A stretch of DNA of 64,000 bases from assembly GCF_030253575.1 (NCBI RefSeq), contig NC_080557.1:46466501-46530500 (forward strand). The letters are read 5' to 3'. This document shows positions 12,561 to 23,759 of this stretch, piece after piece. Each line of letters starts with the position of its first letter. The stretch's first letter is position 1. This DNA comes from Rhododendron vialii. Its lineage: Eukaryota > Streptophyta > Magnoliopsida > Ericales > Ericaceae. A model generated the notes under the pieces. That model was not told the DNA's origin. It saw only the letters and a list, made by a program, of their open reading frames with translations, and made no database searches. The position numbers and the translations under genes were made by a program.

Positions 12561-13675
12561 AGGGTTAGGATAATTGCTTTTCAGTCCCTCCAGAAACCTT
12601 TTTCAACGAATTAGGCCATGGCTTTCCGATATCTTTTACCAAAATTCCAGTCCTGAAATAGTGAAATACTATGAAAAAAGTTCTCCAACAAAATCGTTTA
12701 TATTGATGAGAGAGAGAGAGGAATTATTTTATCATCCGATAATTGTTTTGGAAAATCAGCAAACGGTAAAATGCTTTTAAAGAGTAGTTTCCAAACTCTC
12801 TTTAAAAAATATACGTAGTTTCCAAACAAGGCTTTTGTAAAACTTTTTTTAGAAAGAGAGAGACTCTATTGAATAAATATTTATGTCATGATAACATCTC
12901 TTACTTTTTGGTTGGCATTGATTATAGTTTTAATTTATAGTCGGTATTTCTATTGTCAGCCCAATGGGTTGACAATAAACACACAAGAAAATAAAAAAAA
13001 CACATATTTCTATATATTTTTTTACACTTTTTAATACACATTCACACTTCTTATATTGGGCTTATTTTAGATTTTTCCATTTATAATTGAACATAAAAAA
13101 TATCGCCTATTGCAACTCAAATTCTTATTTTTGTAAAGGATTTTTCTAACGAGTATCTCACACGAACTTGGTTAAAGAAAACGTAAGCAGATTCATTAAG
13201 AGCTAGTGAAACAAGATCGGCCTGCATAGTGAGTATTTTTCTATTCAAAAGAATGACATATTGGGTCCTTCTTAAGGTGAATCTCGGGAAAGACTCGGTA
13301 GAGTAACCGACGAGGGAAGCGAAAGGTAGTTTGAATCCAAGGACTCCTCCGCGGACAGGGAAAAATAGGGCACTCCTCCGCAGGTAGAAAAAAGATGAGG
13401 TGTAACTAAGAAGGGAATAAATAAGCCCCACAAAAGGAAGATCTTCGTTAATCTAAAAGCTTGAAAAAGCATCCTAACCATTCATCAGAAGCAACCCAAC
13501 AAAATGCCTCAATTGAACGGCCAGTTGTATATGTATACTTGCTAATTGCTATGTATGATCTTCCCATCCCTTCATGGCTCCTTATCACGACATGATGCTA
13601 TGTCAACTCCTCTTGAACTCAAAACTCCATGCGAAAACTCAACTTTAATTGGTCACATAGGTCATGTGCATCATG

Positions 13676-13679
<4 letters not shown>

Positions 13680-13716
<37 letters not shown>
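13680..13716. repeat. (TA)n microsatellite
   Basis: About 18 uninterrupted TA units. Confidence 0.95.
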
Positions 13717-13719
<3 letters not shown>

Positions 13720-14911
13720 GTAATAGTATATCTACATGTGAGAATTCAAAGTGTAGATCCCCCCATACACAAGTTCATATTCTTTGTCAACCTAAACAAG
13801 CAAAGCACATACTGGAAATTCAACAGTCAAAAGTCCCAACAAATAAAGCAAGCAAAAGCTTGAGTTATGACGAAAAATTACCGTTCACATTGGAAATAGT
13901 ACTACTATTGTCAACATGTTAGGTGAAATTTAAAGGAAAAAAGATTGGAAAGGCCGATTCCAACCACCCGCAGCAGACGACGATCACCGAACTCCGGTGA
14001 GTCAGATCTTCCTCTCAATGCTTGTGATACCCACACCAGCTTCTTCATAATTCATGCGTAGATTGTGCTGTATAAACTATCACTGACCAGAACAGCATAG
14101 AGTTGCAAACAAGAGAACATAACCACACTATTTTATTGTTCAAGAAAACAGCCAGGATAGCACTCGAATTTCCAAGTTGAGGGGAATGAAGCCTGGTCCG
14201 AAATCACTCAGATGGTGTTCCAGCCTCCCTATGAACGATTTCGAACCAGACAACATTCCCCTCAACCATTCATCACACACACACACAAAGAGAGAGAGAA
14301 AGAGAGAGAGAGAGTTATGATTTGGCCATGCATTAGTTGTCATGAGGTCCTTTTATACGCAAGGACAAGAAGGGATTCTCTCTTTGGGTAACATGACTTG
14401 GGGTGTTGCCTATCAAAAAAAAAAAAACACATGACTTGGGGTCCACTTTCTACACCAACCCTATCTTTGCTTAGTTGCTTTTCACACGTAGGAAATTAGT
14501 TTAAGCTTCAAAGAGAAGGTTGTTGGCACGTATATAAATTATATACAATATTCTATTCGAAAAATGGTAGATAAATTTGATCCATTGTATACGGTTGCTC
14601 AAATTCAACTAGTGATGATGAGGTCGACACAAATAGCTGGTTTTAGCTTTAGAAAAACCAGTGGCTTTGACGGCCATATTTTATAGAGCAGGACCTCCAT
14701 CCCAGTGGTGAGGGCTGCTGCTCATTAGGCTGAAGGATCAATCAACCCCCAACAGCTCGCCCCTGAATTGCATCGTAACATGAAATTCTATCAGAAAATA
14801 GCTCGCTTGCTAGCAAATGTATTGTATGATCTGTGTTATACGAATCACCGATTGAGTTTCTGATAATGCACAGAATTGTCTAGTTGTTATTAGCAATTTG
14901 GTATTGTCAAA

Positions 14912-15072
14912 AGGTTTTACGTATCCCCTGCACAAGATCCTCCCTTGCAACATTAATATCTAGCAGAGCGGAAAATAAAACAGACTTAAAGAAGGTTTTT
15001 ACATATCCCCTGCGCAAGATCCTCCCTTGCAACACTAATGTCTAGCAAATATGCTGGAAAATATAGGTAGAC
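14912..15072. repeat. 81-bp tandem duplication
   Basis: Two adjacent copies (about 14912-14992 and 14993-15072) share the core TATCCCCTGCxCAAGATCC and CTTGCAACAxTAAT, with about 10-15 percent divergence. Confidence 0.8.
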
Positions 15073-15437
15073 TTAACGAAGGGCATGTTTGATTGATTTA
15101 TAATTGGGAAAACTTATACATACGCCTAATACTGTTATTCTTAGCAAACTTTGGGCAAATTCACAAAACCGAATACCATCCATGGCTCTTATTTTCTCTT
15201 CCTTTAGATTTTAGTCACTTTGGTTTATTTGCTTTTGGATAAGAGTGACTTTTATTCACGAACAGTCTGAAGTTAGGACTTGCTTACCAGGGTCAGGTAT
15301 TGACATTTGGTGTCTTGTTCTCCAGTCTCAGGCAAAGGATATGTGCTTTGCTTCCCACTATGATAAAGACAAGGTGGGAGGTGGAGAAGCTTAGTCAATG
15401 AGCTCAGTGTGATGCCAAGCTTCAGTCCCAAGCTTAC

Positions 15438-15477
15438 CGCAGATGGTGGATCTGGTTGAAGCTTTTATAGATATCAC
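15438..15477 (-). other. Possible 40-nt exon of an unidentified gene
   Basis: On the minus strand an acceptor (TTTGCAG) and a donor (GTAAGC) bracket 40 bases that read DIYKSFNQIHHLR without a stop. I do not recognise the peptide. It could belong to the same minus-strand gene as the segments at 21.6-22.1 kb, or be chance. Confidence 0.25.
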
Positions 15478-18400
15478 CTGCAAATGTAAAGGAGATTGGG
15501 AAATGGACCTCAGTTGAATTCCAAGTCATTATGTTGATCTTTTTCACTTGCTTTTACTAAAGTAAAACACACATCAGACATAGCAAACTAGCTCTAATAT
15601 GAATTACTAAGAGATTCGGTCCAGTCATTTGCGTACTACAGCGGAAAAAAATTGAATCCATACCACGCATTTTTTGGCCAACAAGAGGTGGTGTCAATTA
15701 AGATCAGCGATAGAAACACCGGGATTGGGTGTTGGATTTCATGCGCAGGTGCAACTTGAGTCATGCCGGTTTCCGGTAAAGCACAATAAAGTCGGGTTAA
15801 AACCTAGTTACATTCTAATGGTTCATTTCAATGCAATGGATCATTCAAACACCCCAAAAGTTTTAACCAGATAACGATGCTTAATGTCGTGAGGTTTAGG
15901 AGGTGTATGGATGCATTTTACCACGTGCTGCATTTTTTCTAAGAAGTTTCATCCACAAGGTTCTGTGGATTACATATTCTGCTTATCTTAGTAAAATTTT
16001 GACTCATAATGAAGCTGCAAATGCATGCATACTTCCCTTTCGTGGTTAACATGCAATATAGGTTAAGATATGCTTTTAAACACCATCCAAACATGACCCA
16101 AGGGGAAAAATCATGAAAATATTTCCAGCGAAAAGTAAATTGTACCATGTAGTACGAATATGAATGCAGTCACTGGAGATGTCCCCATGCCAATTTAATA
16201 CAAAGGGAAGAGAATGAATGGAAACCCTCCAATATAATAAAGCCAAACAATTCATGGCTCACAAACCTAGGTAATGAAAAGAAAAGCAAAATAAAGAAGG
16301 GCCCATCTTGGAGAAATTGGAGTCAATATGAACTTTTCAGGATCCAAGATTGTTTGTAGATGCTGGAGAATAAAGTGATCTTGATATTACACCCAAAAAC
16401 AATAAATGATTATCTATCACCCGTCAACGAAAACACAAAAGCAGATGGAATCAGGACCTACGTGCAATTTGAAGACTTCATTACTACAAAGGACCTTAAA
16501 AGTCAAAATACCTTTTCAAGAACTGTTCGGCTGCTTCGGCATCCACATTCAAGCATGGACCTTGCATATTATTGAAACCTTATACCTGCTTGAATTCGAC
16601 TGGTAGGCGGAGACTTTCTTAAACTTCATTACTGCGTTTGAATCTAGAGTTTGATAAGGAAGAGAGCAGAATTTTATAAGGAATGCCTAATTATTTCTTC
16701 TTGATTTCCACCCCAATCAAATCAAGAAATCTATAGCAGCAGGGGGCAAGAAATGTGGTTTAAGAAGCATTGCTCACCTCGAAATGGGTAGAACCCTCCT
16801 AGACAGAAGCTGAAGGGAATCCACAACAGAAACAGATCCCTACAAAGTCTCATGTCAATTCAAAGCCCTGAGTGCTAGTCCTGTTATCATCTTCGGGCCG
16901 AGTTTCTTGTCTATGGGAAATGAGTCCCGCATCAGACACTATCATTCTTTTCATTTCAATCCCCTCCACTAAACTGCCACCAGTACATTGGACATTTTTC
17001 CGTATTAGTGCAGAACAGATGAACGAAAACAGTATTTAGGTAGGATGAGATGAGAACATTGAGAAGTAAATAAAGGTAGAAGATAAATCAAAACAACAGA
17101 AAGATGCAGACAGAATGTTAGGATAATGTAAAGAATATTGAGATAAAGCAACAGATTCTGGAACATATGTTAAAAGCATTGACTAAATATTTCGAAGCTC
17201 AAATTTGAAATTTGCTCTTCAAAACAACACCACCACGGGGCCGGAAACTTCTAGATTTATCTTCCAAGTAACAATAACGTGATGCCGAAATCAACCTTAC
17301 TATTATGTTAAGAACCCACTTTAAGAATTCAGCAGAACATGAGGTTTGCTTAAAAAGCTTATACCAATAACTCCTGGACTGTCGTAGTTTCCAACAGCTT
17401 CACTGACGCTCAACAACTTGTATGCTGCTTCTTGCTGAACTACCGATTATGTGTCAGTTATGAGGTATAAACTCTTGAATCACGTCATTGACACCAAACA
17501 ATCTCAATTCAATTTCTGTCTCACTGAAACACCGGAATAACCAAGGACTGTATTCTGGAAATATAACTGTTCCAGAATTAAGTCAAAAAGATCCACCTTG
17601 ATGGTCCGTAGAATCATAAAGGAAAAAAATCTGGGTCACACTTGACCTAGATTGCAATTGTAAGTTCTTCACTGTTGAAATTCTCATTAGCACAAAGAAA
17701 TAGGCCAATTAGTTGTGAGGTTAATCAAATAATGAGATTATTCATCTACTAGATAACACATGAGACAAGAACCACCTATTGTGATCATGTTGTACTGCCA
17801 CACCCTTTACCTTTGATTAATATATCATAAAAAAGTGTGCATCGCAATCCCACAATACTTGTGCTAAGGGCATGCCCATATCCCCTCAATAGGGGGTTTG
17901 TATAATTAAGATTATGTAGCTTCCAAATGTGTCCCAAACGCCAACAGGAATCCCCATCACTCTGATCCAAACAGAGGTGTGGCCTGACCAGATCTATCGC
18001 ACAGAGCTGGCGACCACCAATGGAGATGAACCTCTTTTCAAGCCAATTTCCTCATCTGCTTCAGAATCCTCTGGGCTTTAACTCTTCATGAGAATAGGAC
18101 AACAAAGCAAGCTCTCCTACCTCCACATTACACGTCACTCTACCCCAACATTCCCACCTTCGAAGGTCCCTTCTGGAAAGCGCTAAACCATTGCCACTTC
18201 TACATGTGATTAGCGAACTTGATACCAATCCAACCCCGGATCCAACTCCTTGACACTCCGTTTAGGCCTCTCACAACTTTTTTGTCATTCTTGCTTCCCA
18301 CAAGGGGATTGTGAGAGGTTAGAAAGGGAGTGTGAACATCATTTCCCTTCTAAAACTACCACAACAAACAATGTGAAACATTTCAAAAGTTCAAATTAGT

Positions 18401-21009
18401 CCATCGTAATCGACAAGCGAGAAATAATTACTTAAACAAGATTATGTCTACAATCCTACCGCTTATGGAAACACATTCTCTGAGGTCATTAGAAACACTA
18501 ATAATCAGTAAGCCAACAAGTAGGGTATGGTAAAGAACCACTCCTCAATAAGCTAATACAGAGCAGCCTAATATCCACTTGTGATTTGAGTTCCCTTGCT
18601 TAATAAGCTTGTGTGCCTATTACTTAATCCACCAATACTTTGGAATAAAAGTGAGGACCAATCCAAAAATAAAGACATCGCCGCTTGAATTCAATGAAAA
18701 TGTACATACTAGCTGGTGATGGTTACTGTTCAACAAGGGTGCTGTAAGTTGTAAAATGAGAACTAATTGAATCCATCGTGTCTCAAACAGTTAATTTTCA
18801 TCCTGGAAATATAAGAATTAACAATCACACTTGAACACCAAAACACCGCATACAATATAAGGACCTAACCTAGCCTTTCCTTGAAACACAGAAGAGAATA
18901 ATACAGGAACAAAAGAGAAGAATGAAAAACAAATACTAACATATAGCCAAATCACAACTAGATCACTATCCGGCTGATTTACGTGGAGAAGCAGTTCTTT
19001 CAGTTGTGCCTTCATATCATTTAAGTTCAATGTTCTAGATAAATGCTACTTATACCTCCGTAGAGTCCCGGTGATAATCCGGCCTTATACAAGTATGCAA
19101 AAGCTTAAAATAGTTGTTTCTCAATAAATGGAAGTGTTTACCTATCTAACAAGGCTATGACATCAATATAAGGATATATGCAATGCAGGTCGGAAATATT
19201 GCCACACGTCTACAAAGAGGAATTATCCATCAATTGGGGATTGCATGGGGTACTGTTGTTGTCCACACAGTGGAATGAAGATAAACTAATTCAGTAATTT
19301 CAAAATTGTTGCATCTAGTTTGGCTCTTAAGCCTGAAACATGAATCTAAATCAGACGAGGAAGGTAGAATAACAGAGATTTATCCTGCATAATTTCTAAG
19401 GAAATAAACCCATACCTAATCTAAGAAGGAGAGAAAGAAAGAAGGGGCAAAAAATTGAGCACCGATCTGCTTCCAAGCTTCGATCTTATCAGGCATCAGA
19501 GAAATCAAGCATAACAATCAACTATAGTACTTTCCACAGTCTGCTAATTTTATACTAATTATAATCAGCAAATATTTTAAAAAAAAATCGTCCTAGCTGC
19601 ACAATTAGCACACACTAAAGATCCAAACAACTATTAAGCATAAGTACTTTAGGAACATGTGTCCACCTCTGCAACATGACATTGACATGTCACCATTGGC
19701 TACATGGATCTCACCTCAAGAATCCATAACCACCTGAGGATAGATCTCCAGAATGTCACGCTAAAGATCTCACCCATTGCAACTTGTAAGAGAGATCTGC
19801 CAAGTGAGATCTGTGAAGCTTAGTCTCCAGTTCACACTAGGCTCCAGGACAACCTAGCTGGAGGCAGGGCTTAGGAACACTATGGAGGATTGTGTCTAGG
19901 AGGCTAGAGTTTATATAGATTCTTGAGCTGAGATCCACGCAGAACATAGTGAAGCTTTGGAAATGACTCCAAGGTCTATGCCCTTGGCAACAGTTTGGAA
20001 CGTATCGAAAACTCCAGAGAACCAAAAAAAACCTAGAGATGTCAGTTAATCATTACATGGAATTCTTGCAAAATACCTAACCAGCACGAGTCCAGCTATA
20101 CATTCTTCATGTATGTTCCAAAGAACTTCGAAACGATTAGACTCAGACTTCAAAACTTTACATTGATTTGTAAAAATAGTTACCCCGGCATATGTATCAT
20201 ATTCAACTTGAACTGTTACTTCACTAATAACTGTAATAGTTATAACTTATCACTCCATTCAATGTAACTAAGATATAGTTCAGCTTAACAATTAGCGATG
20301 AGTGAAAAGGCTTCTGTTAGGATGCGGAGTGGAACCTCTTTGACTCGGTTTGAAGATTATAATTAACCGATGTGGGACAACCTGCCACTCTACCACACTT
20401 GTGATTCCCAACTCACACATGGCCAGGTAAACAAAGTATACATAACTTGGAATCACAAGATTCACAACTAAATGAAGTGCACTTATGGCACAAACAAGGA
20501 AAAATCAACCAAGAGACTCTTGCCCAAAATCCTCTAATATCCTAGCCCCTAGGACCGATACAATGTTGAATATAGAAGGAAATATACAGCAGATTTTCAA
20601 ATAACTAGTGACGTGTTGAATAGAATCCACAACATCAATGTCCTCAATATAGCATCATCTCATTTCCAAATCTTCTGCAACATCAAATTGAACTTATTGC
20701 AATTTCATTAGATCCCCATAAGTTTAACAGTACCATAAAAGGATAAAAAGAAGTTAATGGTTCACCCAAACAAACTAGTTAATTCCCATGCAAATGTTCG
20801 TCGGTCAGTATAGGAGCCATAACAAAGAAAGCAACCACATTAAAGAGAATATGTGATTATGAGCACGAACATCGCCATTCAAATATTTTCACTTGTCACA
20901 AAATGGTACCGAGACATAAAAACCTCAAAACTTTATGTATGATATTCGGTAATACTTGGTTATTGAAAAATCCCCGTCAGATCAAAACAAAGTATGGGTT
21001 AATGCCTAA

Positions 21010-21128
21010 GATCTTGTTTGTTTGGGGGATTCAAATCCTCTGGGCACGGCCTCGAGTAAACTTTCTCTATATCTCTCCACTTATTACTCTCAAAAATCTC
21101 CCTCAAAACCCCCCAAACGATCAAGGCC
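21010..21128. mobile_element. Tourist-like (PIF/Harbinger) MITE
   Basis: A 119-bp element has imperfect terminal inverted repeats (left GATCTTGTTTGTTTGGGGG; right, reverse complement, GGCCTTGATCGTTTGGGGG) and is flanked on both sides by TAA. A trinucleotide TAA/TTA duplication and a GGCC(T)TTG start are typical of Tourist elements. It has no coding capacity. Confidence 0.7.
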
Positions 21129-21608
21129 TAAGTCACTGGCAACTGAAACAGTGAGAGCAAGGCATTCCTTTTTGGCTGGTTATACCGGTCTTATGATGCA
21201 AACACAGAAGTAGTTCTCCTTAGCAATGAATCCAGCGGGAGACATTGTCACTTCTCCATGAATACAGTATATATCAGGACATTCATTCAATACTTTAGGT
21301 TAACAAAGAAGTGCACAAAGTATTTAATAACTATTAGCACATAACTACAAATTAAAAGAGAACGTGAACATCAAGTTGAGGTAAAGAAATGTCCAAATTT
21401 GTTCACATGTAGCGTTTTCCAGCGAACGATTTGAGCTATTATGTAATTGCATGAATAAAACATTTATTCTTTACCTAGAAAGCTCAGGATGAACAAAATT
21501 GATAGTTGCCAAACAGGTTTCTGAAACTATCAACTAAGAAATAGATTAATCACACATATCTTTGATCCGCAATTAGCCAATCAAGAGTTTAAGGAGTAGA
21601 AAACTTAC

Positions 21609-22128
21609 CGATACCTTCTGCATGACCCCAATTCAACTCTTTCTTCCATATCCTTGAAACAGGAAAAAACCTCAATCAATTATGATGTACAAGTTTCAAG
21701 CCAGCAATAAACAATGTTGAGGAAATCTTTACCTTGCTTACATAATGGGATGGGATTTGGTTCAAAACTATTGACCGCAACCCTAATCTGTCAAGCATCT
21801 CTGTGACAAAGCCTGAAAAGAGTGTCTGGGTGCAGATATGGACGTGCATTTTCATGGGTTGGGAGAAGGGGAAGAAGGAATGTAGAATCAAGAACCATAT
21901 CCATGTCAGTCAAGGATAACACTCAACAATCAGCTATATTGATGAATCCTCTAATCAAACAATCAGAATTCCCTTCGGCATCAAATCTCTGGTTACACAA
22001 CCGAAGTGCAGATAATGCTACCAACAATGACTGTATCAAAGAAAGAATGCTCCATTGATAAATTAGATGTGAAGGGCTAATAGTAGTAGCTATACCGAGA
22101 GCCTGAAAGCTTCTTCAATTTCTTTACC
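21609..22128 (-). CDS. Candidate exons of an unidentified spliced gene
   Basis: Four splice-bounded minus-strand segments can be read in series: 22128-22096 (GKEIEEAFRLS), from 22030 (SLLVALSALRLCNQRFDAEG...), 21812-21733 (FVTEMLDRLGLRSIVLNQIP, then SHYVSK) and 21652-21609 (DMEERVELGSCRRYR). The acceptors and three of the donors look good (GTATAG, GTAAAG, GTAAGT). The second segment meets a TGA unless it splices at a weak GTTTGA site, which would keep the phase. The peptides are not low-complexity and look like a folded helical protein, but I do not recognise the family. It would start just downstream of histone H1 on the same strand. A non-coding transcript or a decayed gene are alternatives. 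Confidence 0.35.
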
Positions 22129-22561
22129 CTAAGCTATAGCAGCCAAAATAGTTCAACGAGGTATGGTATCCTTGTATCCCACGAGATGGTAACATAACAA
22201 ATAGTCAAATACCCTAGAAAATGTTTTTGAAACGCTTGCATTTGTCAATTGTCATTCAGGTTAATCTTCAAATCGAAACAATTCAACAAAATTAAAAGGA
22301 TGCCAATAACTAAAACGCACAGTAGATATACCAACAATGTAGTAACTCCAATTAGCACGCATAGAAAGAACTACAAGCTAAATACTGTGAATCACCTCAG
22401 AATCGATTACAACTACAAGCCCTAAATCGAAAAGGAATTATAAAAAAAACGAAAAACAGCAAAGAAACAAGATCAGACGCTATGTTTGTATGGGTGCACG
22501 AATCCAAACACACCCATAAAGATCAAGACATTTACAACACTACCCTCTACTCTCTCACCCC

Positions 22562-23565
22562 TCATTTCCTCTTCCTCGTTGCAGCTACTTTCTTCGCCGG
22601 CGACTTTGCCGGAGCTTTTTTAACCGGCGCCTTCTTAACCGCAGCTTTCTTCACCACCGGCTTAGGAGCCGCCGCCACTTTCTTCCCCGGACTAGTCCTA
22701 GTCGACGTCCTAGCCGCCTTCGCCGGTGGCTTCGCCTTGGCCTTCGGCTTCGGGGCCGCCTTGGGCTTCACAGCAGCCGCCTTGGGCTTCACCACAGCTT
22801 TCGGCTTCGCAGCTGCCTTAGGCTTAGCAGCCGGAGCAGCTTTCGGCTTCACCGCTGCCTTCGGCTTAGCAGGAGCAGCTTTCGGCTTCGGCTTCGTGGC
22901 TGCCTTAGGCTTCGGCTTGGCCGCGGGGGCTTTCTTCTTCTCGGGCGCCTTGGCCTTCGGCTTCGCAGCAGGAGCCGGCTTCTTCTTAACAACAGCCGGT
23001 TTCGGCTTCGAGGCTGGCGCAGGAGTCTTGCTCGCCGGAAGCTTATAAGAGTTCTTAACCTTCACGAGCTTACCAGACGCGGTCAATTTCCTCAATTGAA
23101 CTAACAGCAACTTCTTGAAGTTGGACGGCAAGTCCTTGTACTTCTCTTCCAGAAACTTCGTTATCGCGTACTGACTCGATCCGTTCTTCTCCTTCAACGA
23201 CACTATTGCCTCCGTTATCATCTGCACCGTCACATAAACAAAAATCAGATCTACAAATTCCAAAATCAAATCACTAACTAATCTCTAATTACGCCTAAAT
23301 CTCCGCTAGTCACACAACTGAATTATCAAAATAACACACAACCAAAATAGAAGAAGAAGAAGATAATTGATTATGCGTAAATTTGTAGTACCTCAATGTA
23401 AGAAGGGTGAGTGGAAGCTTTTCTCTTCTTCGGAGCAGCAGGAGCTTTCTTCGGCTTCGCCTCCTTCTTGGCCTTCGCCGGCGCCGGCGCCGGTTCTTCC
23501 GCAGCCTCCGGCTCAGTAACCGCCGGAACCGTCTCTACTGCCACAACTACTTCTTCAGTCGCCAT
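22562..23565 (-). CDS. Linker histone H1
   Basis: Two exons, 23565-23392 and 23221-22562, separated by a 170-bp GT-AG intron, encode 277 residues. The acidic and Ala/Pro-rich N-terminus leads into a winged-helix H15 globular domain at about 51-120: STHPSYIE, then across the intron MITEAIVSLKEKNGSSQYAI, ending in LTASGKLVKVKNSYKLP. The remaining roughly 155 residues are a Lys/Ala/Pro tail with many AKPKA-type repeats, ending RKRK. It binds nucleosomal linker DNA in the nucleus and compacts chromatin. The intron inside the globular domain is usual for plant H1 genes. The start follows a short leader and gives the expected family length. The strong GC bias of the tail reflects Ala/Pro/Lys codons and also creates long open frames on the other strand, which are not genes. 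Confidence 0.96.
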
Positions 23566-23679
23566 TTGGGAATTCAACTGGGATTAGGGTTAGGGCTGGG
23601 GCTGGACAAAGGATTTGAAATTTGGATGGGAATTTGTTTTTCTCCGGTGGTGGTGTGAGGACGATGAACGGAATTGAGC

Positions 23680-23757
23680 AGATTTAAATAGTAAAGCGTA
23701 AGAGAAGACATGCCCAGGAGCCGAGCGCTGATTGGTGGAAGAAGCGGCACGCGGATC
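23680..23757 (-). promoter_or_regulatory. Histone H1 promoter with octamer, CCAAT and TATA-like motifs
   Basis: Upstream of H1 the plus strand shows the plant histone octamer CGCGGATC (23750-23757), ATTGG (inverted CCAAT, 23731-23735) and an AT-rich TATTTAAAT on the sense strand near 23680-23690, about 115-125 bases before the ATG. The octamer is known from promoters of S-phase-expressed plant histone genes; that it works here is inferred. Confidence 0.6.
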
Positions 23758-23759
23758 GC

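Larger units (their letters stand above)
12600..21000. other. Long region without a recognised gene
   Basis: About 8.4 kb of AT-rich DNA upstream of FLK. The FLK promoter should lie at its left end. I could not name any coding product; open frames are short and have no family resemblance that I recognise. It holds a TA microsatellite, an 81-bp tandem duplication and some splice-bounded minus-strand segments (for example 15438-15477) that may be exons of the gene suggested at 21.6-22.1 kb. Confidence 0.5.

Noticed and set aside
20313..20420. TRIM or Cassandra-like LTR, from TGTTAGGATG and AACCGATGTGGGAC
   Set aside because: The motif is suggestive of plant terminal-repeat elements, but no second repeat, target duplication or primer-binding site was found nearby.
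22482..23048. 188-codon plus-strand open frame opposite histone H1
   Set aside because: It is the antisense shadow of the Lys/Ala/Pro-rich H1 tail; the Gly/Ala/Phe repeats arise from the complement of AKPKA codons.
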